Shown here piece after piece: positions 42,652 to 52,382 of a stretch of DNA of 64,000 bases. A program made the translations under genes and the position numbers. Source of the stretch: Telmatobacter sp. DSM 110680 (lineage in GTDB: Bacteria > Acidobacteriota > Terriglobia > Terriglobales > Acidobacteriaceae). The stretch lies in assembly GCF_039994875.1 (NCBI RefSeq), contig NZ_CP121196.1:806001-870000 (forward strand). Direction: 5' to 3'. Below the pieces are notes generated by a model. That model saw nothing but the letters and a program-made list of their open reading frames with translations, was not told the origin of the DNA and did no database searches. Numbering within the stretch: the stretch's first letter is position 1; every line of letters begins with the position of its first letter.

Positions 42652-44028
42652 ATGAAGTCGAGGCTGTCCGTTGCTTTCGCTTGTTTTCTTGCCGCATCAT
42701 TCGGAACCGGTTTTCCTGTACTCGCCCAGCAAGCTGATCCCGCTATCGCGTCGTTGCAGGCACGAACTTCGCCGGAGTGGTTGAAGTCCGGGACGATCTA
42801 CCAGATCTTTGTGCGCTCGTTCTCGCCGTCGGGCGATTTGAATGGCGTGACCGGACGTCTCGATGACTTGCATAAGCTCGGCGTGAACATTCTTTGGCTC
42901 ATGCCAATTCATCCCTACGGACAGGTGAAGAAGAAGGGCTCGCTGGGAAGTCCATACGCGGTTCGCGACTACTACGCGATCGATCCGCCGCTGGGCACTA
43001 AGGAAGATCTCCGTCGCCTGGTGCAGGAAGCGCACAAGCGGCAGATGAAAGTCATCATCGACATGGTCGCCAATCATACCTCGTGGGACAGCGTGATGAT
43101 GGCGCATCCCGATTTCTACAAGAAGGATAAGGAAGGCCACGTCACCTATCCCTACGATTGGACCGATGTGGCGGCGCTCGACTATTCCAATCCGAAGCTG
43201 CGCCACTATATGACGGACATGCTGCTCTATTGGATTAAGAATTTTGATCTCGATGGATATCGCTGCGATGCGGCGGGAGAGGTGCCAACCGATTTCTGGG
43301 AGCAGGCACGCAAAGAACTTGAGCAGGCCAAACCCGATATCATGATGCTCGCCGAGGCATCGAAGCCAGAGTTGATGCGGAGCGCCTTCGACATTGACTA
43401 CGCATGGCCGATGCTGCACACGGTCGATGACATTGAGATGAACGGTGAACCTGCCACCAAGGTTCGCGACACCATCGAGCAGCAGGATGCGCTGTTTCCC
43501 AAGGGCACGCTGCACATGCGGATGAGCGACGATCACGATGAGTTGCGTGCTGTGACGCGTTACGGATTCCCTGGCGCTATCGCCGCTTCCGCTCTCATGT
43601 TCACGCTGAACGGAACGCCGCTCATCTATAACGGCATGGAAGTAGGCGATGATACGCAGTCGCGCGATCCCGCTCTGTTCGAGCCGCAGAAGATCTTCTG
43701 GAGCGCGGAGAGCTGGCATCCCGAGTACCGCAAGTTCTATGAAAGCCTGACGGCTCTGCGCCACGATCATCCCGCGCTGCAACAAGGTGCAACTATATGG
43801 TTGCATAATAGTAATGAACAGCACGTTGTGACCTATCTGCGGCGCTCAGGGAGCGAAGAATTTCTGATAGCCATCAATCTGTCGAATACCCCGTTTCGCG
43901 GAAGCGTGGAAGCCACCGGGAACTGGAAAGAAATTGAACTTCCGGTCTCGAAAACTGAACCTGAAGCCGTTCCGTTTATCTCGCTGAACGCGTTCGGGGC
44001 TCGCATCTTCCAGAAGCAAGCCCAGTAG
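42652..44028 (+). CDS. Exported GH13 alpha-amylase family enzyme
   Basis: The 458-residue product has a signal peptide (1-26) and a GH13 (beta/alpha)8 barrel that acts on alpha-glucans. The conserved regions are DMVANHTSW (138-146), GYRCDAAG with nucleophile Asp206, LAEAS with acid/base Glu235, and SDDHDE with transition-state Asp296; the usual NHD is DHD here. IYQIFVRSFSPSGDLNGVTG opens the barrel. A C-terminal beta domain is present (about 385-458). The MFS sugar transporter gene begins nine bases after its stop, so the two form an operon for hydrolysis and uptake of maltosaccharides or related sugars. A copy of the palindrome family (one mismatch) lies within the gene at 43790-43803. Confidence 0.92.
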   Translation: MKSRLSVAFACFLAASFGTGFPVLAQQADPAIASLQARTSPEWLKSGTIYQIFVRSFSPSGDLNGVTGRLDDLHKLGVNILWLMPIHPYGQVKKKGSLGSPYAVRDYYAIDPPLGTKEDLRRLVQEAHKRQMKVIIDMVANHTSWDSVMMAHPDFYKKDKEGHVTYPYDWTDVAALDYSNPKLRHYMTDMLLYWIKNFDLDGYRCDAAGEVPTDFWEQARKELEQAKPDIMMLAEASKPELMRSAFDIDYAWPMLHTVDDIEMNGEPATKVRDTIEQQDALFPKGTLHMRMSDDHDELRAVTRYGFPGAIAASALMFTLNGTPLIYNGMEVGDDTQSRDPALFEPQKIFWSAESWHPEYRKFYESLTALRHDHPALQQGATIWLHNSNEQHVVTYLRRSGSEEFLIAINLSNTPFRGSVEATGNWKEIELPVSKTEPEAVPFISLNAFGARIFQKQAQ

Positions 44029-44037
44029 GAAAAGCTC

Positions 44038-45408
44038 ATGAGTACATCGCAGACCGAACAGGTTGGGGCAAAAACTGTCACGTATTTCCGCAAACCCGAG
44101 CGCAGCTTCTGGCAGATATGGAACATGAGCTTCGGCTTTCTGGGAATCCAGTTTGGCTGGGGTCTGCAGATGGCCAACATGAGCGCCATCTATGAGTACT
44201 TGGGCGCGCGCGCCAATCAGATTCCCATCCTGTGGCTTGCAGCTCCGTTGACCGGATTGCTAATTCAGCCGTTGATCGGCCACGCCAGCGATCACACCTG
44301 GGGACGCCTTGGCCGCCGCCGTCCGTATTTTCTAGTCGGCGCAATCCTGAGTTCGCTAATGCTCATTCTGATGCCCAACGCATCGGCGCTGTGGATGGCA
44401 GCCGGCATGCTATGGATTCTGGATGCTTCCATCAATGTCAGCATGGAACCGTTCCGCGCGTTCGTTGCCGACATTCTTCCTGAAGGTCAGCGCACGGGTG
44501 GCTTCGCCATGCAAAGCCTTTTCATTGGACTCGGCGCATCGTTTTCGTCGGCCCTGCCTTATATCCTGACAAACGTCTTCCATATGCAGCAGAAAGTTGG
44601 AGACACGCGCGCTGTACCTACCGTTGTGCGTCTGTCGTTCTATGTGGGTGCGGTGGCCTTTATCGGTGCTGTGCTGTGGACGATCATGACCACCAAGGAA
44701 TATCCGCCGCAGGATATGGAAGCCTTCCGACGCGCGAAAGCTGAGAAGACAAGTCTTTCGTCCAGTGCGCGTGAGATTTTTGCCGCTATTGCTGAGATGC
44801 CTGACACCATGCGCAAACTCGGGCCCGTGCAACTCTGCACATGGCTGGGCCTCTTCTGCATGTGGCTGTATTTTCCGGTAGCGGTAGCGCACAACGTGTT
44901 TGGTGCGAACGACACGAGTTCGCCGCTCTACCAGGCGGGCGTTGAATGGGGCGGCAACTGCTTTGCTGTCTATTCCATCGTGTGCTTCGCATTTTCGTTT
45001 GCACTTCCTGGACTAGCCCGCAAACTTGGGCGCAAAAATACGCACACCGTCTGCCTGATCTGCGGAGCGCTCGGGCTAATGTCGGTGTCCGTCATTCACA
45101 ACAAGTATGTCCTGCTGTTAACGATGGTGGGGGTTGGGATTGCCTGGGCAAGTACGTTGTCAATGCCGTACGCCGTGCTTGCAGCTTCTCTTCCGCCGGA
45201 GCGCACCGGGGTCTACATGGGCATCTTCAACTTCTTCATCGTCACGCCCGAGATTCTGGCTTCGCTCTTCTTCGGCTGGTTCATGATTCATCTTTTGCAT
45301 AACAATCGCATCTATGCCATCATTGCCGGCGGCGTATTCATGTTGATTGCGGCCGCACTGATGCAACGCGTGCGCGATCCCCAGACGCTGAGCGTGCAGG
45401 ACGTCTGA
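44038..45408 (+). CDS. MFS sugar transporter of the GPH/SLC45 type
   Basis: The 456-residue protein has about 12 membrane helices and resembles the sucrose/maltose symporter group (GPH-SLC45). Typical marks are IWNMSFGFLGIQFGWGLQMA, PLIGHASDHTWGRLGRRRPY with the charged RxGRR loop, and PFRAFVADILPEGQRTGGFA. It sits in the inner membrane and likely imports disaccharides with protons. The start at 44038 follows GGAAAAG. It is co-transcribed with the GH13 gene. Its last codons and stop lie inside an inverted repeat shared with the convergent BtuF-like gene. Confidence 0.92.
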   Translation: MSTSQTEQVGAKTVTYFRKPERSFWQIWNMSFGFLGIQFGWGLQMANMSAIYEYLGARANQIPILWLAAPLTGLLIQPLIGHASDHTWGRLGRRRPYFLVGAILSSLMLILMPNASALWMAAGMLWILDASINVSMEPFRAFVADILPEGQRTGGFAMQSLFIGLGASFSSALPYILTNVFHMQQKVGDTRAVPTVVRLSFYVGAVAFIGAVLWTIMTTKEYPPQDMEAFRRAKAEKTSLSSSAREIFAAIAEMPDTMRKLGPVQLCTWLGLFCMWLYFPVAVAHNVFGANDTSSPLYQAGVEWGGNCFAVYSIVCFAFSFALPGLARKLGRKNTHTVCLICGALGLMSVSVIHNKYVLLLTMVGVGIAWASTLSMPYAVLAASLPPERTGVYMGIFNFFIVTPEILASLFFGWFMIHLLHNNRIYAIIAGGVFMLIAAALMQRVRDPQTLSVQDV

Positions 45409-45443
45409 TCCGAAGCTTGTGCTTGATTCCAAGATCAGACGTC
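45400..45443. terminator. Inverted repeat spanning both convergent stop codons
   Basis: GACGTCTGATC (45400-45410) and GATCAGACGTC (45433-45443) form a perfect 11-bp inverted repeat with a 22-base loop. The left arm contains the MFS stop codon and the right arm the BtuF-like stop codon. It can act as a bidirectional terminator although the T-tract is short. Confidence 0.7.
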
Positions 45444-46256
45444 TTTCCCCGCCACTTCTACGAGGAAGCCATGCAACTGGGCCACGCCATCAGTCAGCGC
45501 AGCGGGCCCCGGCTGCAGAATCAGCGATGAGGGGATCTCGTAGATACGTCCTTCGCGAACAGCGATGATCTCATCGGCACGCGGCCTCGATCGTATTTCC
45601 TCCATGTTCACCTTCATCCCGCACCAGGACGCGAAGATCACCTCGGGGTTGCGTTCAATGACGGACTCCCACTCGACAACCCGATCTTGCGCTTTCCTGC
45701 ATTTGCGATGCTCGGGAAAGATCGGCTCTCCGCCGGCAATCTTCACCAGCTCTTCGACCCACTCGATGCCGCTGATGATGGGATCGTTCCACTCCTCAAA
45801 GAAGACCCGAGGACGAGAGCGAAACTGCTCAGCTTTGGATGCGATGTGTTCAAGATTGCTTGTGTAGGCGGCAATCAGTCGGTCGCCATCTGCCTGTTTT
45901 CCCAGGATGCGCGCAAGCATTGCCACTGTCTCGAAAATCTCTGCAATGCTTCGCTGATTGCAGTTCAACACCGTGTATCCGCGACGCGAGGCCTCACGCG
46001 TTATTTCCGCTTGCACGTCGGAATAGGTGATGATGAGGTCGGGTTCAAGTTGAGCGATCGACTCGAAATTGGCATCGCGAAACGTGGAGACGCGAGGCTT
46101 CAGTCGCACTTCTGGCGGCCGGGTTGAAAAACCTGAAACCCCGACGATTCGATCCTGTTCACCGAGCAGGTAAATCAGTTCGGCTACTTCGTCTGAGAGG
46201 CAGACAATCCGTTCCGGATAAGAAGAAAAGTGTTGGCCAGGTTGCTTTGCGAGCAT
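45435..46256 (-). CDS. BtuF-like cobalamin/siderophore-type binding protein without signal peptide
   Basis: The 273-residue protein has the fold of periplasmic binding proteins of ABC importers for vitamin B12 or iron chelates (PBP type III, BtuF/FecB-like): YPERIVCLSDEVAELIYLLG at the N-terminus, RVSTFRDANFESIAQLEPDLIITYSD (in two parts) and RPRVFFEEWNDPIISGIEW. It has no signal peptide or membrane segment, so it appears cytoplasmic or anchored otherwise. No permease or ATPase for B12 is adjacent. Such stand-alone cobalamin-binding proteins are known in several bacteria, possibly in B12 salvage. It is convergent with the MFS gene; the start at 46256 is divergent to wzm with 87 bp between. 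Confidence 0.85.
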   Translation of the reverse strand: MLAKQPGQHFSSYPERIVCLSDEVAELIYLLGEQDRIVGVSGFSTRPPEVRLKPRVSTFRDANFESIAQLEPDLIITYSDVQAEITREASRRGYTVLNCNQRSIAEIFETVAMLARILGKQADGDRLIAAYTSNLEHIASKAEQFRSRPRVFFEEWNDPIISGIEWVEELVKIAGGEPIFPEHRKCRKAQDRVVEWESVIERNPEVIFASWCGMKVNMEEIRSRPRADEIIAVREGRIYEIPSSLILQPGPAALTDGVAQLHGFLVEVAGKDV

Positions 46257-46343
46257 CGTGTTTGAACAGTTTACCGTCAGTTGGGTCTGCGTATCAGCCG
46301 CATCGGCTCAGTTAATCAGACCTGTTAGCATAGCGCCATTGCC

Positions 46344-47228
<885 letters not shown>

Positions 47229-47277
47229 ATGGATATGCATATACGCCGCCAAGAGTTCTTACGGAGCTCATTGAACA

Positions 47278-48531
47278 ATGAGTGATATCGCGATCCGCGC
47301 AGAAAATCTCGGCAAACGATATGACATCGGAGCACTTCAGTTGGGTCGTGGCCGTTATACCTACAACTCCCTTCGCGACTCGATTGCGAACGCGGCGTCT
47401 GCTCCTTTTCGTATCGTTCGTTCCTGGATCGGGGGTGACGGAGGCATGGGGCGTGACGAGGATCGGACCATCTGGGCGCTGAAAGACGTCTCATTTGAAA
47501 TCAAGCGCGGCGATATTGTGGGTGTGATTGGGAGAAACGGTGCAGGAAAAAGCACCCTCCTGAAATTGCTGGCGCGGATCACCAAACCAACGACGGGACG
47601 CGCCGAGATTCACGGTCGCGTGGGATCGCTGCTCGAGGTAGGAACAGGTTTTCATCCTGAGCTCACCGGCCGGGACAATATATATCTGAATGGCTCCATA
47701 CTTGGAATGAAGCGCGCCGAGATTGCCCGTCGCTTTGATGAGATCGTGGCTTTCGCCGAGGTTGAGCAGTTTATCGATACGCCGGTAAAGCACTACTCGA
47801 GTGGGATGTATTTGCGGCTGGCGTTCGCAGTGGCGGCGCATCTTGAAACCGACGTGCTGCTGGTGGATGAAGTGCTGGCGGTCGGAGACTACCGGTTTCA
47901 AGAAAAGTGCATTGGAAAGATGCGGGACGTCGCTACCACGGGTCGGACTATTTTGTTTGTCAGCCATTCGATGGCGTCCGTACAAAGGCTATGCAAGCGA
48001 GCGATCGCATTCTCGGGCGGAAGATTAGTTGCTGACGACAGCCCTGCGACCGTCATTGCTGGATATATTGGTAACAATCTAGGGGACACCTATATCGAGG
48101 CTGCTAACCCAACGCAGCCTACTATCACCAGGGCTGCGCTTGTTCTTAACGACCAGACGCTTTTGCTTTCCATCGATTTCGAGTCGCCATTCCCTTTGAC
48201 TCCACCGGTGTTTGGATTTGTTATTTACAACTCCGTGGGTACGCCGGTATTCGGTACAAACAACAGGGCGGATCCTATCTCTCCTCCTCCGGAACCATCG
48301 AGAGCGGGACGCTTCGAGGTCGCAATTCCTGCAGACCACTTTCGTCCCGATCGCTATCTATTTTCATTCTGGCTAGGCGATCCTTTCACAGACTATTGCG
48401 TTCGAGAGATGGTGCTTCAGGTTGAATTGAACGGAAGCGTAGGAGGGGGACTTCCCACCGAAGGCAATGGAAACATTTATCTGAATACGGACTGGCGCTA
48501 CGAGGCTTCGAGGAAGGCAAATACTCCGTGA
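47278..48531 (+). CDS. wzt: ABC polysaccharide exporter ATPase with Wzt C-terminal substrate domain
   Basis: The 417-residue protein combines an ABC ATPase (about 5-260) and a Wzt_C-type beta-sandwich (about 275-410). The Walker A motif is IGRNGAGKST with Lys91, the signature is HYSSGMYLRLAFAV, and the Walker B is VLLVDEVLAVGD. The C-terminal domain in Wzt proteins reads the non-reducing end of the glycan, often a chemical cap such as methylation, to allow export. It pairs with wzm upstream. The presence of the reader domain predicts that the glycan has a terminal modification, which fits the NodS-like methyltransferase in the next gene group. Confidence 0.95.
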   Translation: MSDIAIRAENLGKRYDIGALQLGRGRYTYNSLRDSIANAASAPFRIVRSWIGGDGGMGRDEDRTIWALKDVSFEIKRGDIVGVIGRNGAGKSTLLKLLARITKPTTGRAEIHGRVGSLLEVGTGFHPELTGRDNIYLNGSILGMKRAEIARRFDEIVAFAEVEQFIDTPVKHYSSGMYLRLAFAVAAHLETDVLLVDEVLAVGDYRFQEKCIGKMRDVATTGRTILFVSHSMASVQRLCKRAIAFSGGRLVADDSPATVIAGYIGNNLGDTYIEAANPTQPTITRAALVLNDQTLLLSIDFESPFPLTPPVFGFVIYNSVGTPVFGTNNRADPISPPPEPSRAGRFEVAIPADHFRPDRYLFSFWLGDPFTDYCVREMVLQVELNGSVGGGLPTEGNGNIYLNTDWRYEASRKANTP

Positions 48532-48537
48532 ACGGCG

Positions 48538-49395
48538 CTACGAATGCCTTATTTCGAGATAATCGTCCAGGCGGTTGAGCACCCGACTGTCAGGCGCAAA
48601 CTTGCGAGCGAAGTGTGCGGAAGAGCCGAGGATTGATTCCAGATCATCGGTCTCAAGCGTCTTTGGGTGCGCAGCTCCCGAGGACCAATCGATAAATCGG
48701 TAGTTATTCTTCGATAGACGAAATGCAGGCGCATTGCAAACTACCGTCTGAAAATAGGTCTCGTCGGGACAATGACGGCCTTGCAGGTGCTTTGCCAGCC
48801 AGGAATATTGTTCTTTCGAGCCCAGAATATATTCCGCAACCCTCCGGTTGCCTGTAAACCACTCCGAGCCCGCATAGCAACGGGTGTGGTTCTTGGAATA
48901 AGGCGACGTTAATTTGGCAATGAACGGCGGGAGGGCGCGCCGGTCAAGCTTCGCCAGGCCAAATTTCAAGCTGTAGTACCGTCGATACCATTCGCATTGA
49001 AGCTCACTGTCAAGGTGTGAGGGATCGATGAGATGGTAATCCATATGCGCATCAAAGCCGCCGTTCTCCAAGTCTGAAATTACGGCTTTTGCGGGCTTTG
49101 TGGGATAGCATGCGCCGGACAGCAACGCGAACCAGTCTGGCTTTGCAGGACTTGCATACAGGAGAGCCAGAGCGGCTAGCGTTGCCTGAACCACTGAGTA
49201 GCCGCACCACCGCGTGGAGATGTGTGGCCGCACAACCTGAACGTTTGCGGGTAATGAAATCAGGAGTGGTGATTGATCGAAATCGTGGTGTAGAACAATG
49301 GGCGGATTTGCATATACGAGGTTCACCGTTCGTATGAGCCGAACGATCTGTTCGGGGGCCGTGTGTGTGATGATTACGAAACCAATCTGGCTCAT
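48538..49395 (-). CDS. Core-2/I-branching type glycosyltransferase (GT14 family)
   Basis: The 285-residue protein resembles PF02485 Core-2/I-branching enzymes (GT14), which transfer N-acetylglucosamine or xylose in beta-1,6 linkage in eukaryotes and are also found in bacteria. Marks include GFVIITHTAPEQIVRLIRTV at the start, WFALLSGACYPTKP, the SEWFTG-like GSEWFTGNRRVAEYIL, and CPDETYFQTVVCNAP. No membrane helix is present. Its stop is only six bases from the convergent wzt stop. It is the last gene of a five-gene minus-strand set. The substrate is probably the locus glycan. Confidence 0.85.
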   Translation of the reverse strand: MSQIGFVIITHTAPEQIVRLIRTVNLVYANPPIVLHHDFDQSPLLISLPANVQVVRPHISTRWCGYSVVQATLAALALLYASPAKPDWFALLSGACYPTKPAKAVISDLENGGFDAHMDYHLIDPSHLDSELQCEWYRRYYSLKFGLAKLDRRALPPFIAKLTSPYSKNHTRCYAGSEWFTGNRRVAEYILGSKEQYSWLAKHLQGRHCPDETYFQTVVCNAPAFRLSKNNYRFIDWSSGAAHPKTLETDDLESILGSSAHFARKFAPDSRVLNRLDDYLEIRHS

Positions 49396-49526
49396 ATGAC
49401 AGGGGTCTCAGTGGTTTGAATCTTGAAGGGCGATCAACATTGCGAATGACCGCCGAGCGCTATCTTATCTGCCAATTGTACGAACGCGACGTGACTGCTG
49501 ACTCCACAGTATCGACAATCTCTCAC

Positions 49527-50594
49527 TCATTTTTGCGAAGTCAGCAGTGAATCGTAGATGGAAGCAGTCTGCGCGACCATGCGGTTAATCGAGAATTGAT
49601 CGCGAGCACGACGCCACCCGGCAACTCCCATCTCCTTCATACGTTTTGTATCCACAATGAGACTGCGCAAACCATTTGCCAGTGCCTCAGCATCCGAAGG
49701 CGGGACCAAGATTCCCGTTCCACCGTCTTCAACCAATTCGGGCAAACCGCCGACATTTGTGGCAACTACCGGCAGCCCCTGTGCCATCGCTTCAAGCGCG
49801 GCCATCGGAAACCCCTCAGTCAGCGAGGGCATTGCGAATATATCCCACCTCCGAAGGACCGGTTCAAGGTCCGTCTGCCAACCTAGAAAGCGCACACGCT
49901 CCTTCAAATTCAGTTCGCGCGCGTAATTCTCCAGGTTCTCTCGCTCGGGACCGTCACCTGCAATTTCCACCTGAAAGTCGGGAAATTCCGAGGATAGGAT
50001 CGCCAACGCTTTGATCAGATAAGAGAGTCCCTTGATGTCTACGAGGCGACCTGACGCTCCCACGACAACCTCCGTTCCTGGGGAAATTGGTTCACGGGGC
50101 ACATGGCGCACTTCCACTCCGGAGTAGACAACGATCGGTTTTGGTTGTTGAATCTGGCGGGCAACCGCTTTGGAGACTGCGATGACCAGGTCTGCGCCTT
50201 GCACTGCGACGGGAATACGGCGCGCCGAATCGAGCTCTTGAATGCGTGCGTGAAGATGGACTACGAGACGCGCATTCGACGAAGCGCGAACTATCCGGCG
50301 GGCCATTCGGCCCCCAAAGTGATGATGCACAATAGCGAAGTCGTGATCGCGAATGAGGCGCCAGAAGCGGTAAGCGCCCAGCGGATCACGCAGACCTTGG
50401 GACCAGTCCACTGATCGCGCTTCAGCGCCGGCTGATTGGAGATAACCCACCAGAGGGCCGGGCGCACCAAGGCACCATGCATGCACTTGATATTTTTCCC
50501 GATCAAGTCCACTGGCAAGTGCGGCCACAATGCGAGCTGGCCCCGTTTCTTCGAGCTGCGCAGAGCCTAGCAGATGCAAAATCGCGGCTGGCAT
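49527..50594 (-). CDS. GT4-family glycosyltransferase
   Basis: The 355-residue protein has a GT-B fold of family GT4, which makes retaining glycosidic bonds from nucleotide sugars. The donor-site pattern is TEVVVGASGRLVDIKGLSYL with RFLGWQTDLEPVLRRWDIFA, and the E-x7-E motif is EGFPMAALEA, followed by GLPVVATNVGGLPELVEDG. It directly abuts the upstream gene (start at 50594 next to its stop at 50595), so the pair is translated together. It is likely one step of the exported glycan assembly. Confidence 0.93.
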   Translation of the reverse strand: MPAAILHLLGSAQLEETGPARIVAALASGLDREKYQVHAWCLGAPGPLVGYLQSAGAEARSVDWSQGLRDPLGAYRFWRLIRDHDFAIVHHHFGGRMARRIVRASSNARLVVHLHARIQELDSARRIPVAVQGADLVIAVSKAVARQIQQPKPIVVYSGVEVRHVPREPISPGTEVVVGASGRLVDIKGLSYLIKALAILSSEFPDFQVEIAGDGPERENLENYARELNLKERVRFLGWQTDLEPVLRRWDIFAMPSLTEGFPMAALEAMAQGLPVVATNVGGLPELVEDGGTGILVPPSDAEALANGLRSLIVDTKRMKEMGVAGWRRARDQFSINRMVAQTASIYDSLLTSQK

Positions 50595-52382
50595 CTAGTG
50601 CGTACCGATCCTTAAGCGGCGCTTCAATCCACGGAATCGCTGTCGTATCTTAAGTCGGCGGATAGGATTCCACCCTAATCGCAGCATCAGATCTAGATCC
50701 AGCAGTGAGTCCCATTCAAACACAGCGCATCTGCGGAGGCGACTGCGGTCAGTTCCGAGTGTGTTCAAGCCCTCCTCGGTTGTAAAACCTAGATCGAACT
50801 GCTGCCCTACGCATTGAGCGGCTGCGCTGTTGTGATCACCGTATGGATAGGCAAAGCAGATGACTGGAGAACGCACGATTTTCTCGAGGTCGATCCGGCT
50901 GCCCGCTATTTCGTCCTGCAATCCAGCATCGTTCAGCTTGGTGAGATCCGGATGGTTGCGGCTGTGCGCGCCAAACTCGAATCCCTTCGCAGCCCAGTAC
51001 TGAATCTGTTCGGAGCTCAAACACGGCCGCCATTTGTAACCCAGAGAATGATTCCACAGGTTGCCCTTGCTCACACAGTTGGTCGGCACAAACACCACGG
51101 CATTGAAACCGTAACGTTCCAACACGGGGAACGCATGGTCGTACAGATCTGCGATCGCGTCGTCAAAGGTCAACAGCACCGATTTCTCAGGCAACGGCTT
51201 TGCATCTCGCACCCACGACAACCAGTCTGAAGCTGCAATCCCTCTGTATCCCTTTCGTGTGAGGAAACGCAGATGAGTCTCAAACCGCGCCGCGCTGACG
51301 AAGAGGGCAGGTTCAGAATCGGGTTGAGGCGGACCGACGTGATGGTACATGAATACCGGCAGTCGCCTGCCAACTTCAGCTTGCAGTTCCGGCCAGCCGG
51401 CACTCTCTACCGCACCGCGCAAAAAGCTGACAGCGTATCGGGCTCGAAACAGGCGCAACCCCACGCGCCTTATCCATGGTTTTGATTGAAAGCTGCTTGC
51501 CAAGGCGAAAGCTGGCCGAAGCACCGAATCCGGTGAGATTGGAAATCGTGCGACGAGCTGAGTGGCGACCCATCTCCATGAAGGACTGTCTGCAAACCGG
51601 GCAAGAGCTGAGTGGGGCCTCAACTCGGGATGCTTTCGGAGAAGTGGTATCTCTTCCTTTCCCCGTCCTCGGGCTTCTATGCGCGCCATCTGCTCGGCTG
51701 TCGGCGCATAGACTAGGCCGCTGATTGCCTTGGTGTCGTGGAAGAATACGAGACCCGATTTAGCGAGTCTGACGCCCAACTCATCATGGGCACGCCACGA
51801 GAATGCATCGTCGAACCCACCGCAGGCGAGCAACCTCGCGCGGGCGATCGAGTAATTGCGACTGACTCTCAGGTCACGCTGCCAAGTCAGGCCAGCGTCG
51901 CGACGGTTAGCCTTTTCATCGATGTTTTCACGAGCCCACTGGGCCATCCGCGGACAGTCATTGTCCGCCTCTACTAACGTTGGACCGGACACAACCCGCG
52001 AGTCACTCGTTCTGTGCGCGTCTAAGTGCGCGCCGAAGTTGCCTGGGTGAAGCGTGAGGTCGTCATTCGTAAACAGCACGATACTTCCGCGCGCGCCAGC
52101 AACCGCTTGATTCAGAGCGACACCGAACCCGCGATTCGATTCTTCGATGATGTGCAGTGAACATGCGGGACGCAGGCTGCGCAAATACTCGACGCGATTG
52201 CCGTCAGCGCCACTGACAACCACAATCACTTCATACGCAGCGGCCGGCAAATCCTGCTCAAGCAGGGAATTTACTGCTCGCGTGAGAGTCGGCACGGGAT
52301 TGACCGAAGAGACGATTACCGATAGTTCAAGTTTCGATTCGGTTGGATCGGCTGAGCCTGTGCTATGAGGAGTCGCGTTCAT
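50595..52382 (-). CDS. Fusion of GT2 glycosyltransferase and polysaccharide deacetylase (CE4)
   Basis: The 595-residue protein has an N-terminal GT2 domain (about 17-240) with LSVIVSSVNPVPTL, ESNRGFGVALNQAVAGARGS and the acidic motif FTNDD (104-108), then a linker of about 100 residues, and a C-terminal polysaccharide deacetylase (about 340-560). The deacetylase marks are LLTFDDAIADLYDHAFPVL with Asp407-Asp408, the metal-site His473 and His477 in GAHSRNHPDL, and FAYPYGDHN. CE4 enzymes (NodB type) remove N-acetyl or O-acetyl groups from sugars; a fused GT2 suggests the deacetylation is tied to chain building. It overlaps the upstream gene by ATGA. Both halves keep their key residues. Confidence 0.92.
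   Translation of the reverse strand: MNATPHSTGSADPTESKLELSVIVSSVNPVPTLTRAVNSLLEQDLPAAAYEVIVVVSGADGNRVEYLRSLRPACSLHIIEESNRGFGVALNQAVAGARGSIVLFTNDDLTLHPGNFGAHLDAHRTSDSRVVSGPTLVEADNDCPRMAQWARENIDEKANRRDAGLTWQRDLRVSRNYSIARARLLACGGFDDAFSWRAHDELGVRLAKSGLVFFHDTKAISGLVYAPTAEQMARIEARGRGKEEIPLLRKHPELRPHSALARFADSPSWRWVATQLVARFPISPDSVLRPAFALASSFQSKPWIRRVGLRLFRARYAVSFLRGAVESAGWPELQAEVGRRLPVFMYHHVGPPQPDSEPALFVSAARFETHLRFLTRKGYRGIAASDWLSWVRDAKPLPEKSVLLTFDDAIADLYDHAFPVLERYGFNAVVFVPTNCVSKGNLWNHSLGYKWRPCLSSEQIQYWAAKGFEFGAHSRNHPDLTKLNDAGLQDEIAGSRIDLEKIVRSPVICFAYPYGDHNSAAAQCVGQQFDLGFTTEEGLNTLGTDRSRLRRCAVFEWDSLLDLDLMLRLGWNPIRRLKIRQRFRGLKRRLRIGTH

Noticed and set aside
42697..43824. 375-codon minus-strand frame opposite the GH13 gene
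   Set aside because: No recognisable domain, while the plus strand has all GH13 motifs.
45435..46343. Cobalamin riboswitch upstream of the BtuF-like gene
   Set aside because: The 87-bp spacer is too short and shows no B12-box-like sequence.
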